This document shows positions 1 through 9,220 of a stretch of 64,000 nt of DNA, piece by piece. The notes under the pieces are model-generated. The model worked only from the letters and a program-made list of their open reading frames with translations. It had not been told where the DNA came from and did not search any database. The position numbers and the translations under genes are program-made. Source of the stretch: JAIESQ01 sp964495375 (GTDB lineage Bacteria; Planctomycetota; Planctomycetia; Pirellulales; JAEUIK01); NCBI GenBank assembly GCA_964495375.1, contig CAZBWM010000027.1, positions 1-64,000 on the forward strand, given 5' to 3'. Position 1 is the stretch's first letter; every line of letters starts with the position of its first letter.

Positions 1-1227
1 ACGGCACGGTCCCACACTAGCTCACTGCCTACAAAGGGTGTTATCGGCCGGGCTCGCGGCGCCGTTCACCGAATCCCACGGCTCGGCGAGTGGTTTTCCT
101 GCCAAATTTGCGGGGCGGCCGAGACCGGGCCGGGGCTGCCTTTCCTGGCGGCAGTTTCCGATCGTGCTCTGCTGGCGTCTGGCGATCGCTGCCCATCGGC
201 GCGTCGAAAGCTGCATGACTTCAAGGCAAATCGCCCGGTCGCTAGTGGCGACTTGCGAAGAATCTCGCTGGCCTGTTGCGCCTGAAGCCATTGCCAGATA
301 ACGAACTAGCTTGCGTCGCGCAGGTTTGGTTCAAGGCTTGGCACGGCTGTTGCAATCAGTAGCCTTCCGTAAAGGCCGTTCGACTGGCAGCCACGCGAAG
401 GCTCTGGCAATTTGCTAGCCGCGCGATGCCAGCTTGAACAGGTGCTGACATGACCTTTGAGAATCTACTACTGCTGGTGCCGATGCTGGCCGCTGCCGCC
501 GCTGGGTTGGTGAGCGCAGGTCGGCGGAACGCGCAACCAGCGCGAGTGGTGGTCAAAAAACAAATCAAGCGGTGACTATCGACCGGTGAATACTGTCCAG
601 TGAGTATCGGGCAAAAAGAATCGGGCAGCGAATCGTTGCCGCGCGTCTACGGGCGCCGGCGACGGATCAGCCTGATGCGGCGTAGCGCCGTCCGCACTTG
701 GCGCGTCGAACAATTCGTTCGCGCTGATCGGACAGAAAAACGGAGTCACGTGCGTAGCGTTTGCAAAGGGTTGGCAAGCGTGTATTGAGGATGTCACAGG
801 CGTAGTTTGGCTGCTCGGACTTGGCGGCGGGTTGTGTGTGCGGAGCGAAGCCGTAGTAGTTCAGCTCGCCTGTGGCATCCTCATCCTCTTTACTCTTTCG
901 ATCGGAGTGCTTGCCGGCAACCGCGCGCAAGGCGGATGGCCGCGATTGCTGGCCGGAACTTCTTTCTTCCATCGTTCATCTTCTGGCTCTTCACCGAGTC
1001 TGAAGGATGCTCCTCGGCTTGGGTGAGTGCTCCGCCTGCCTCATCCAAGTCGGGGCATTTTTCTTGGTGGCGACGTCGGGCTCCGCTCTGACCTCCGGCG
1101 AGCCCGCCCAGTTCTGGATTCGGCCCGCCGTGGCCGTCGGCCCGCACCGGCCGGCAAGTCCTTGAGACATCGCACCGGGCGGGTTACGATTGACTCGCAC
1201 CTAGTTCTTGCGGGAGTTCCCCCGTCG
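1..1227. other. Gene-poor stretch, no supported gene
   Basis: About 1.2 kb without a convincing gene. Open frames exist on both strands, but none shows a recognisable domain and they overlap one another. Two short plus-strand frames have a hydrophobic segment: ATG 450 to TGA 575 (41 residues, a Leu/Ala-rich stretch then a basic tail) and 832-1026 (TTG start, one hydrophobic segment). Neither has a good ribosome binding site, so neither is called a gene. The stretch may hold decayed coding sequence or the far end of a neighbouring locus. Confidence 0.5.
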
Positions 1228-1575
1228 ATGAAGCTGATTGTCGCCATTATCCAGCCGAGCCGTTTGGAAGCCGTGAAGGCCGCCTTGACCGAGGTCGAGG
1301 TGTTTCGTCTGACGGTCATGGATTGCCAGGGCTTCGGCCGCCAAAAGGGGCAAACCGAGATCTACCGCGGCCACGAGTTCACGGTCAATCTGTTGCGCAA
1401 GGTGCAGTTGCAGATCGCCGTGAACGACGACTTCGTCGAGCCGACGGTCAACGCCATCATCAAGGGGGGGCGCAGCGGCGACAAAGGAGAAATCGGCGAC
1501 GGCAAGATCTTCATCCTGCCGCTTGACGATTGCATCCGCATCCGCACTGGCGAGCGCGGCGGCGAGGCGATCTAG
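1228..1575 (+). CDS. PII-family nitrogen regulatory protein, T-loop variant
   Basis: Trimeric cytosolic signal protein of the GlnB/GlnK family, which reads 2-oxoglutarate, ATP and ADP and binds targets through its T-loop. The 115-residue product matches PII end to end (N-terminus MKLIVAIIQPSRLEAVKAAL, T-loop base GFGRQKGQTEIYRG at 35-48, C-terminal RIRTGE). ATG 1228 is chosen because it gives the canonical N-terminus; the frame runs open further upstream without PII similarity. Two departures from E. coli GlnB are visible. Residue 51, the uridylylated tyrosine in proteobacteria, is Phe (YRGHEF), although Tyr46 is kept. The B-loop carries about three extra residues (RSGDKGEIGDGKIF), which accounts for 115 rather than 112 residues. 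No amtB, glnA or glnD lies nearby, so this is an orphan copy. The family is near certain; loss of tyrosine modification is inferred. Confidence 0.93.
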   Translation: MKLIVAIIQPSRLEAVKAALTEVEVFRLTVMDCQGFGRQKGQTEIYRGHEFTVNLLRKVQLQIAVNDDFVEPTVNAIIKGGRSGDKGEIGDGKIFILPLDDCIRIRTGERGGEAI

Positions 1576-1867
1576 GCAGGGGAGCGCGTTCAGCCCTGCA
1601 GGTTGGCGCCCCACGGACGCGGCCTGGTGTCTCGAACCGACGTGTGCGGTCGAAGGGGCGACCTCGCCCACCAAACAATGCTCCCACCCCCCGCAGCGGT
1701 CTGTGCAGCACGGTGGGCTAACCCCCAATCCGGTCGGGGCACCGTTCGGACAAGCGATCCGATGAAACTGACCCACCACCGATGACTAACCCCTCCGCAG
1801 GTCCGTCCTTTACAATGGGGGACTGGAATCTATCCCCCGTTTCTCGATCCCCGGCGGGCCGTTCACT

Positions 1868-4800
1868 GTGGCAGCACACTGTTTGCGAAACTTGGGCGCC
1901 ACACGCCTGGTGACTCTGGCCGCCTGGCTTGTCATCGCGAGCATGACGCGTGGGGCTGAACCCCGGACGGAACAGGCCACGGCACCGGATGCGGCGCCGG
2001 CTGATATAGCCCCGGCCAATACGGCCCCGGCCGCCGCCCCGCTTGATCCCAATCACGCCGAGAAGATGGCCCGCGGCCTCGAGGTCTTTCGCGGCGGCGT
2101 GCGGGCCACGCTCAAAGCGCAATGCGTCAAATGCCACGGCGGCGAGCGAATCGAATCGGAGTTTGATCTCACCGATCGCGACAGGTTACTTAAGGGAGGT
2201 GCACTGGGGGCCGCGGTCGTGCCGGGCAAGTCGGCCGACAGCTTGCTTTATCAAGTCGTCGCGCACAGCGAAGAACCGCACATGCCGCACGAGGCAGACA
2301 AGCTGCCCGACGAGGCCATCGCGCAGATTGCCGCCTGGATCGATCTCGGCGCGCCGTTTGACGAGCCATTGGTCCCGCGGGAAGCCGCGGCCTCGAACTG
2401 GACCGAGCGCGTGCTGCCGGCCGAAGCGCGGACGCACTGGTCGTTTCAGCCGCTGAAAAGCGCCGAGCCGCCGATCGACGCACTTCAGAACGCAGGGCTC
2501 ATGCCCGAACAACTGGCTTGGTGCCGTGGGGTGATCGATCAGTTTATTCTCGCGCGGCTGATTGCAGTCGGCCATACGCCGAGCCCGCCCGCCAGTCGGC
2601 AGCAACTCATCCGTCGGTTGTACTTTGACCTGGTAGGGTTGCCCCCGCCGGCCGCGGAAGTTGAAGCCTTCGTGCGCGACGAATCGCCCGGCGCGTACGA
2701 AGCGCTCGTCGATCGCTTGCTGGCCAGCCCACATTATGGCGAGCGGTGGGGGCGCCATTGGCTTGATGTCGCGCGATTCGGCGAAAGCCACGGCTTCGAG
2801 CACGACTACGATCGGCCGAGCGCGTATCCGTATCGCGATTTTGTGATTCAGGCCCTCAACCGCGATCTGCCGTTCGACACATTCGTGCGCTGGCAGATCG
2901 CCGGCGACGAGCTGGCCCCCGACGAAAACCTGGCCCTGATGGCGACCGGCTACCTGGCCGCCGGCGTGCACAGCACCCAGATCACCAAGAACGAAGTCGA
3001 GAAGCACCGCTACGACGAAATGGACGACATGCTGGCCACGGTCGGCACGTCGCTATTGGGTTTGACAATCGGCTGCGCCCGTTGCCACGATCACAAGTTC
3101 GATCCGATCCCGCAGCGCGACTACTACCGGTTGCTATCGGCTTTCACCACCACCGTGCGCAGCGAAATCGAGCTGAACGCCGATCCGGCGGGCTACGCGG
3201 CTGCCAAGGCGAAGTTCGACGCCGAGCACGCGCCGTTCGCTGCCGCCCGCGACCAGTGGGAAGCCACGCAGTTGCCCGAGCGCTTCGCGGCTTGGGAAAC
3301 CGAGCGCCGCGCGGCGGGTGAAATTGCGACGGACAAACTCGCACTACCCGCGGCCCCCTGGCGCGTGGCCGAATATGTGGAAACGAAAAGCGACGGCGGC
3401 GCCACGTTCAAGCCGCTCGAGGATGGCTCGGTGCTGGCCGAAGGGAAGAACGCCGCCAGCGACACGTATGAACTGGTCGTGCGCACGCCGTCGACCGAGG
3501 TGCGCGGGCTGCGCATCGAAGCGCTGGCCGACGCATCGCTGGTGAAAAGCGGGCCCGGCCGAGCCGAGAATGGCAACTTCGCGCTCAGCGAAATCGCGGT
3601 CACCGCGCAGCCGGCCGATAAGTCGGCGCCGCCCGTTGAAGTCAAACTCACCAGCCCCCGCGCCACGTTCGAGCAAACGGGCTTGCCGGCTTCCGCTACG
3701 CTTGATGGCGACGCCAAGACCGGCTGGGCCATCGATCCGCAGTTCGGCCGCGATCAGGCGATTGCCTACCGGGTCGAGCGGGCGCACGAGGATGGAGCTC
3801 CGCAGCCCCTCGCGCATGCCAGTGGTTGGTTGCTTACCGTGAAGCTTACGTTCGCGGTGAACACGGGGCACTCGATCGGCCGGCCGCGCGTCTCGGTGTC
3901 GAGCGTGGCCGAGTCGCCCGATCCCGCGGCGAGCGGATTGCCGGAGACCGTCGCCGCCGCGCTGTTGCTTCAATCAAGCGAACGCTCGCCCGAACAACTG
4001 GCGGCGCTTCTCAAGTGGTATCGCACGCAGGACGCCGATTGGCAGTCGCTCGATCGCGCGGAGCGCGAGCACGCGGCCACGGCGCCAAAGCCGAACCTGT
4101 TCAAGTGCTTGATTTCCAGCGAAGGGCTCCCCGCGCTGCGGTTGCACACGCAGGGGGGGGACTTCCTCGAAGAGACCTGCTTCTTGCGGCGCGGCGATCC
4201 GAATTTGAAGGATGGCGTCGCGTCGCTCGGCTACTTGCAAGTGCTCAATACGGCCAGCGACGGCGACCAGCATTGGCCCGCACAGCCGCCGGCCGGGGCT
4301 CGCACGTCGCACCGCCGCACGGCCCTGGCCAACTGGTTGACCGACACCGAGCACGGCGCCGGCGACTTGCTCGCTCGGGTGATCGTCAATCGGCTTTGGC
4401 AGCATCACTTGGGGCGCGGCATCGTGGCCACGCCGAGCGACTTTGGCACGCGCGGTGAAGCGCCGTCGCATCCGGAGCTGTTGGATTGGCTGGCCACTCG
4501 CTTGATCGCCGAGGGCTGGCACTTGAAGCCACTGCACAAGCTGATCGTCACCAGCGCCGCGTATCAGCAAAGTTCGGCAGCCAGCGACGCACTCTTGGCG
4601 GCCGATCCCGATAATCGGCTATTCGGTCGGCAAATGCGCCGCCGCCTTGAAGCCGAGGTAATTCGCGACGCGCTGTTGGCCACGGCCGGCGCGCTCGATC
4701 CGACGATGTTCGGACCCGGCACGCTCGACCCCGCGAGCCGCCGCCGCAGCATCTACTTCACCGTCAAACGCAGCCAACTGATGCCGATGATGCAAGTGTT

Positions 4801-5203
4801 CGACGCCCCCGACGCACTGCAAGGGCAAGGCGAACGGCAAAGCACTACGATCGCTCCGCAGGCGCTCTACCTCTTGAACAATCCGCAAGTGCGCGAGTTG
4901 GCCCGGCTTTTCGCCGCGAGACTGGCCGCCAGCAAAAAATCGGAAGCAACCGCCACTGCGGGCACCGCGCTGGAAGAGAGCGCAGTGAATGAATCGGCCC
5001 CGTGGTCGCCGGCCATCTCGCGTGCGTACCTCACGGCCATCGGTCGGGAGCCCGCCGCCGACGAGCTGGAATCGGCCGCCGCGTTTCTAGATGCTCAAGC
5101 GGCGCGCCACCAGTCGGCCGGCGACGCCGATGCCCGGCAGTTGGCGCTCGTCGATTTCTGCCAGGCGCTGTTGTGTTTGAATGAGTTTGTCTACGTGGAG
5201 TGA
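1868..5203 (+). CDS. Exported PSCyt1/DUF1549/DUF1553 planctomycete protein
   Basis: Large secreted protein of 1111 residues in the classic planctomycete architecture. From the N-terminus: a hydrophobic export signal (about 10-30), an Ala/Pro-rich linker, a cytochrome-c-like PSCyt1 domain with CVKCH at 86-90, a DUF1549 domain from about 220 with a second CARCH motif near 403 (GCARCHDHKFDPIP), a central variable region that may be carbohydrate-binding, and DUF1553 from about 815 to the end. The start is GTG 1868, which gives a sensible signal sequence. The next gene, DUF1501, starts 7 bp after the stop, an arrangement repeated many times in Pirellulales genomes. The role is unproven; such pairs are usually linked to polysaccharide or sulfated glycan degradation and periplasmic electron transfer. 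Heme attachment is inferred from the CxxCH motifs only. Confidence 0.93.
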   Translation: MAAHCLRNLGATRLVTLAAWLVIASMTRGAEPRTEQATAPDAAPADIAPANTAPAAAPLDPNHAEKMARGLEVFRGGVRATLKAQCVKCHGGERIESEFDLTDRDRLLKGGALGAAVVPGKSADSLLYQVVAHSEEPHMPHEADKLPDEAIAQIAAWIDLGAPFDEPLVPREAAASNWTERVLPAEARTHWSFQPLKSAEPPIDALQNAGLMPEQLAWCRGVIDQFILARLIAVGHTPSPPASRQQLIRRLYFDLVGLPPPAAEVEAFVRDESPGAYEALVDRLLASPHYGERWGRHWLDVARFGESHGFEHDYDRPSAYPYRDFVIQALNRDLPFDTFVRWQIAGDELAPDENLALMATGYLAAGVHSTQITKNEVEKHRYDEMDDMLATVGTSLLGLTIGCARCHDHKFDPIPQRDYYRLLSAFTTTVRSEIELNADPAGYAAAKAKFDAEHAPFAAARDQWEATQLPERFAAWETERRAAGEIATDKLALPAAPWRVAEYVETKSDGGATFKPLEDGSVLAEGKNAASDTYELVVRTPSTEVRGLRIEALADASLVKSGPGRAENGNFALSEIAVTAQPADKSAPPVEVKLTSPRATFEQTGLPASATLDGDAKTGWAIDPQFGRDQAIAYRVERAHEDGAPQPLAHASGWLLTVKLTFAVNTGHSIGRPRVSVSSVAESPDPAASGLPETVAAALLLQSSERSPEQLAALLKWYRTQDADWQSLDRAEREHAATAPKPNLFKCLISSEGLPALRLHTQGGDFLEETCFLRRGDPNLKDGVASLGYLQVLNTASDGDQHWPAQPPAGARTSHRRTALANWLTDTEHGAGDLLARVIVNRLWQHHLGRGIVATPSDFGTRGEAPSHPELLDWLATRLIAEGWHLKPLHKLIVTSAAYQQSSAASDALLAADPDNRLFGRQMRRRLEAEVIRDALLATAGALDPTMFGPGTLDPASRRRSIYFTVKRSQLMPMMQVFDAPDALQGQGERQSTTIAPQALYLLNNPQVRELARLFAARLAASKKSEATATAGTALEESAVNESAPWSPAISRAYLTAIGREPAADELESAAAFLDAQAARHQSAGDADARQLALVDFCQALLCLNEFVYVE

Positions 5204-5210
5204 TGGCGAT

Positions 5211-6710
5211 ATGAATCCGCAGCACCTCTTCGCCCCGCCCCATCCGCGGTTCGCCTCGCGGCGCGATTTTCTGCGCAACTGCGGCAACGGTTTCGGCCTC
5301 ATCGGGCTGGCCGGACTGCTCGAACGTGAAGGGCTCGCCGCCACAACGAATAGCACGTCGAGCAGCACGACAAACAGTACCGGGCCCGGTCGCGGGCCGA
5401 ACCCCCTCGCGCCGCGTCCGCCACACTTCCCCACCAAGGCCCGCTCGGTCATCTGGCTGTTCATGAACGGCGGACCGAGCCAGGTCGACACCTGGGACTA
5501 CAAGCCCGAGCTCGAGCGCCGCGATGGACAGGAGCTGGCCGGCTTCGACAAGAACACCGGCTTCTTCACCGACCAGGTTGGCCCGCTGATGAAGTCGCCG
5601 TTCAAGTTCTCGCAGCGCGGCCAAAGCGGGGCCTGGGTTTCGGAGCTGTTCCCGAATCTCGGTGAACACGTCGACTGCATGTCGTTCATTCATTCGTGCT
5701 GGACAGAATCGAACAATCATTCGCCGGCCCTGTTCATGATCAACACCGGCATGGCCCGCATGGGTTTCCCGTGCGTGGGCTCCTGGGTCACGTACGGGCT
5801 GGGGAGCGAGAGCCAGGACCTGCCCGCCTTCGTCGTGATGTACGACACCTTGAACCGTGGACTCCCGAAGGGGCAAGCGCTCAACTGGGGCGCGGGCTTC
5901 TTGCCGAGCGTTTTTCAGGGGACCGCGCTCAAGCCGCAAGGGCTGCCGATCGACGATCTCGTGCGCCCCACCGACTTGACCGACGACGAGCAGCGGGCGC
6001 AGCTTGACCTGGTTCGGCAACTCAATCGCCGCCGGCTGAGCACGAGCGCCGCCGACAGCGAGCTGGCCGCGCGCGTCGAAAGCTTTGAGCTCGCCTATCG
6101 CATGCAGATGGCCGCCCCCGAAGCGCTCGATGTCGATCGCGAAACTTCCAACACGCACGCGATGTATGGGCTCGACAACCCCAAGAGCGCGCCGTTTGGT
6201 CGACAGTGCTTGATCGCGCGGCGGATGGTCGAGCGTGGCGTGCGTTGCGTGCAGATCTACTCGGGCGGCATGGAAAACGAGCGGAGTTGGGATGGTCACC
6301 AGAACATCGTCGACAACCACACCGGCTTCGCTGCCGAAACCGAGAAGCCGATCGCCGGACTGTTGGCTGATCTGGCCGCTCGCGGACTGCTCGAGAGCAC
6401 GCTGGTGGTCTGGGGTGGTGAGTTCGGTCGCTTGCCGATTGTGCAAAAAGGGGGCACCGGTCGCGACCACAACCCGCACGCGTTCACCGTCTGGATGGCT
6501 GGCGGCGGCACGCGCGGCGGCGTGCACCACGGCGCTACCGACGAGATCGGCCACAAAGCGGTGGAAAACCGCGTCAGCGTGAACGATCTGCACGCCACGA
6601 TCCTGCACCTGATGGGCTTAGACCACGAGCGGCTGACCTATCGCTACAACGGCCGCGACTTCCGCCTGACCGACGTGGCCGGCAAGGTGGTGCGTGAGGT
6701 GGTGGGGTAG
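5211..6710 (+). CDS. DUF1501 protein with Tat signal
   Basis: Partner of the upstream DUF1553 gene, 499 residues from ATG 5211. This start is preferred over an earlier in-frame ATG at 5181 inside the previous gene, because a GTGGAG ribosome site precedes 5211 and the N-terminus then shows a Tat-type motif (SRRDFLRNCGNGFGLIGLAG). DUF1501 proteins resemble the alkaline phosphatase/sulfatase superfamily; the characteristic C-terminal block GGEFGRLPIVQKGGTGRDHN followed by PHAFTVWMAGG is present. Tat export suggests folding in the cytoplasm before transfer, possibly with a metal cofactor. It almost certainly forms one transcription unit with the DUF1553 gene. The substrate cannot be read from the sequence. 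Confidence 0.93.
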   Translation: MNPQHLFAPPHPRFASRRDFLRNCGNGFGLIGLAGLLEREGLAATTNSTSSSTTNSTGPGRGPNPLAPRPPHFPTKARSVIWLFMNGGPSQVDTWDYKPELERRDGQELAGFDKNTGFFTDQVGPLMKSPFKFSQRGQSGAWVSELFPNLGEHVDCMSFIHSCWTESNNHSPALFMINTGMARMGFPCVGSWVTYGLGSESQDLPAFVVMYDTLNRGLPKGQALNWGAGFLPSVFQGTALKPQGLPIDDLVRPTDLTDDEQRAQLDLVRQLNRRRLSTSAADSELAARVESFELAYRMQMAAPEALDVDRETSNTHAMYGLDNPKSAPFGRQCLIARRMVERGVRCVQIYSGGMENERSWDGHQNIVDNHTGFAAETEKPIAGLLADLAARGLLESTLVVWGGEFGRLPIVQKGGTGRDHNPHAFTVWMAGGGTRGGVHHGATDEIGHKAVENRVSVNDLHATILHLMGLDHERLTYRYNGRDFRLTDVAGKVVREVVG

Positions 6711-6721
6711 CTCGCGGGTTT

Positions 6722-6832
6722 GTTAGCCGCGGAGCTTGCTCCGCGCGCTAGCGCGTCCGACGTGGCGCCGATATCCGCGTGTTGAGTTCTGCGTCGCGCA
6801 AGCTAGCGCGCGGGATAAATCCCGCGGCTAAC
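6722..6832. repeat. Paired inverted extragenic palindromes
   Basis: Two related palindromes face each other downstream of the DUF1501 gene. The left one has the stem GCGGAGC/GCTCCGC with a TT loop (6729-6744). The right one has GCGGGAT/ATCCCGC with an AA centre (about 6810-6825). Read in opposite directions, both carry the same flanks, GTTAGCCGCGG on one side and CCGCGCGCTAGC on the other; only the 8-nt apex differs. A single copy of the right-hand form recurs at 31423-31452. The pattern is like BIME/REP pairs. Confidence 0.8.
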
Positions 6833-6861
6833 AATCCGTCTGAAGCATCGGGCTCGCCCCG

Positions 6862-9051
6862 CTAGGGCTTCGCTTCCACCTTCAGCGCTTTGGTCAGAAA
6901 GCCCAGCGTGTCGGCGGCCTCGTCGATCAGCTTGGCGGTTGGTTTGCCTGCTCCGTGGCCCGCCCGCACGTCGATGCGAATCAATACGGGGTTGGGGCCT
7001 TTCTGAGCCGCTTGCAGGGCCGCCGCGAACTTGAAGCTATGCCCTGGCACTACGCGGTCGTCGTGATCGGCCGTGGTGATCAAGGTCGGCGGGTAGCTCG
7101 TCCCCGGCTTGATATTGTGCAGCGGTGAATAGGCAAACAACGCAGGGAAGTCCTCGGCCTCGTCCGACGAACCGTAGTCCGAAACCCACGCCCAGCCGAT
7201 CGTGAACTTGTGGAACCGCAGCATGTCGAGCACGCCGACCCCCGGCAGCGTCGCGCCGAACAAGTCGGGCCGCTGCGTCAGGCACGCTCCGACCAACAGC
7301 CCGCCGTTCGAGCGGCCGCTGATCGCCAGCCGATCGGTCGAGGTGAAGCGCTCCCGCACCAGGTACTCGGCCGCCGCGATGAAGTCGTCGAAGACGTTCT
7401 GCTTTTTGGCGCGCGTGCCCGATTCATGCCACTCGCGGCCATACTCACCACCGCCGCGCAGGTTCGGTACTGCGTAGATACCTCCCATTTCCATCCACAC
7501 CAGCGACGACACCGAGAAAGACGGAGTCAGCGAAATATTGAACCCACCGTAGCCGAACAACAGCGTCGGGTTGCGGCCATCCTGCACCAGCCCACGCTTG
7601 GCGCTAATGAACATGGGGACGCGGGTACCGTCGCGGCTGGTGTAAAAGACTTGCCGGGTCTCGTAATCGGCGGGGTCGAATAGCAGTTTCGGCTTGTGCA
7701 CCAATGCCGACCGCCCCGGCTCGATCTCGTAGCGATAGATCGTCCCCGGCGTGGTGTAGCTGGTGAACGAGTAGAAGGTTTCCTTGTCGTGTCGACGCCC
7801 CGTGAATCCGCCAGCGCTGCCCAGGCCGGGCAGTTCCAGCTCGCGCTCGAACTTGCCGGCCAGGTCGAACACGCGCACCTGGCTGTGGGCGTCGCGCAAG
7901 TAGTCGGCGATGAACCGATTGCCGACGACTGACACGCCTTGCAGCACCGCGTCGCTCTCGGGGATCAGCTCGCGCCAGTGCTCACGCTGGGGCTGGTCGA
8001 GTGAGATCGCCACCACGCGATAGCGTGGCGCGTCGGCATCGGTCAGAAACCAGAATGTCTTGTCCTCGTTCCCCAGAAACACGTACTGCGCATCGAACTG
8101 GTTCAGTAACTCGACGACCTTGGCGTGGGGGTCGCTCAGGTCCTTGTAGAAGACGTCGTTCTTCCGCTCGGTGCCATGCGAAACGCTGATTACCAGGTAG
8201 CGGCCGTCCTCGCTCACTTCGCCGCCGAAGCCCCACTCCTTTTCGTCGGGCCGCTCATAGACGAGCACGTCATCGCTCTGTGGCGTGCCGAGCTTGTGGT
8301 AGTAGAGCTTCTGAAAGTAATTCGAGCCGACGAACTCGGTTCCTTCCTTTGGCTCGTCGTAGCGGCTGTAAAAGATGCCGGCGTTGTCTTTGGTCCAGGC
8401 GGCGCCGGAGAACTTCACCCATTTGAGCAAGTCGTCGCGATCCACTCCGGTGTCGACGTCGCGCACTTTCCACTCTTGCCAGTCGGAGCCGGCCGACGAC
8501 AAGCCATAAGCCAGGTACTTACCATCGTCGCTCAGCGCATAGCCGGAGAGCGCTACGGTCCCATCCTTTGAGAGCGTATTGGGGTCCAACAGCACGCGCG
8601 GGGCAGGCGACTTGCTCGGCGGGTCCATCTCGCTGGCGACATACAGCACGCTTTGATTCTGCAGCCCGTTGTTCTTGGCGAACAGGTAGCGGCCACCGCG
8701 CTCGATCGGCACGCCGACTTTCTCGTAATCCCACAGTTCGGTAAGCCGGGTCCGCAGCCGATCGCGGGCGGGGATTTTGGCCAGATAGGCATTCGTCAGC
8801 TTGTTCTCGGCCTCGACCCAAGCGCGGGTCTCGTCGCTATCGGGGTCTTCGAGCCAGCGATAGGGGTCCGGGACCTTCGTACCGTGATAGTCGTCAACCT
8901 GGTCCCCCGAGCGCGCATGCGGATAAGTGATGAAAGCTCCTTCGTTAGCTGGCGCGGCAGGTTCGGGAGCGCCGGCGGCAATCGCCAGCGCAATCGAGAG
9001 GGTGAGAAAGGTTCCGCAGAGCAAACCGTATCGGGGAATCGAGCATCGCAT
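6862..9051 (-). CDS. Exported prolyl oligopeptidase (S9A)
   Basis: Serine peptidase of 729 residues that cleaves short peptides after proline. An N-terminal hydrophobic segment (about 8-27) predicts export. A seven-bladed propeller region follows from about residue 40, beginning with the S9A signature DDYHGTKVPDPYRWLED. The C-terminal hydrolase domain holds the catalytic triad: Ser581 in GRSNGG, Asp in DHDDRVV (662-666) and His699 in AGHGAGKP. The spacing of these residues fits the S9A family, and the length matches typical prolyl oligopeptidases plus a signal peptide. It stands alone: convergent with the DUF1501 gene and separated from ptsI by an inverted-repeat element. Family assignment is very secure; the physiological peptide substrate is unknown. 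Confidence 0.95.
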   Translation of the reverse strand: MRCSIPRYGLLCGTFLTLSIALAIAAGAPEPAAPANEGAFITYPHARSGDQVDDYHGTKVPDPYRWLEDPDSDETRAWVEAENKLTNAYLAKIPARDRLRTRLTELWDYEKVGVPIERGGRYLFAKNNGLQNQSVLYVASEMDPPSKSPAPRVLLDPNTLSKDGTVALSGYALSDDGKYLAYGLSSAGSDWQEWKVRDVDTGVDRDDLLKWVKFSGAAWTKDNAGIFYSRYDEPKEGTEFVGSNYFQKLYYHKLGTPQSDDVLVYERPDEKEWGFGGEVSEDGRYLVISVSHGTERKNDVFYKDLSDPHAKVVELLNQFDAQYVFLGNEDKTFWFLTDADAPRYRVVAISLDQPQREHWRELIPESDAVLQGVSVVGNRFIADYLRDAHSQVRVFDLAGKFERELELPGLGSAGGFTGRRHDKETFYSFTSYTTPGTIYRYEIEPGRSALVHKPKLLFDPADYETRQVFYTSRDGTRVPMFISAKRGLVQDGRNPTLLFGYGGFNISLTPSFSVSSLVWMEMGGIYAVPNLRGGGEYGREWHESGTRAKKQNVFDDFIAAAEYLVRERFTSTDRLAISGRSNGGLLVGACLTQRPDLFGATLPGVGVLDMLRFHKFTIGWAWVSDYGSSDEAEDFPALFAYSPLHNIKPGTSYPPTLITTADHDDRVVPGHSFKFAAALQAAQKGPNPVLIRIDVRAGHGAGKPTAKLIDEAADTLGFLTKALKVEAKP

Positions 9052-9089
9052 GGCAGTGCGTTGTCCTGTCGAGGTCGTTGACGTTTTAA

Positions 9090-9188
9090 GATCGACCGAA
9101 GAATAACTTCCTGATTTCGGAACCCCTCACCCGACCGTTTCCCGCAAGGGGAGAGGTGTCCCGCGGAGAAGTTATATTTCGTTCGATC
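9090..9188. repeat. MITE-like inverted repeat with CCCTCACCC core
   Basis: A roughly 100-bp element between two genes. Outer arms at 9090-9110 and 9168-9188 are inverted copies differing at about 3 of 21 positions. The core contains CCCCTCACCC and CGCAAGGGGAGAGG. The same design, with partly matching arms, occurs at 32549-32648. Confidence 0.75.
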
Positions 9189-9220
9189 CGTAGTCGTTCG
9201 CGCGAGCCGCCGAGCACGCG

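Noticed and set aside
450..575. Short plus-strand ORF with a hydrophobic segment
   Set aside because: Forty-one residues, weak ribosome site and no family; left as part of the gene-poor stretch.
832..1026. Small frame with one hydrophobic segment in the 5' region
   Set aside because: TTG start, no ribosome site and overlapping frames on the other strand; not distinguishable from chance.
5181..5211. Longer start for the DUF1501 gene
   Set aside because: It would overlap the previous gene by 23 bases and delay the Tat motif; ATG 5211 has a better ribosome site.
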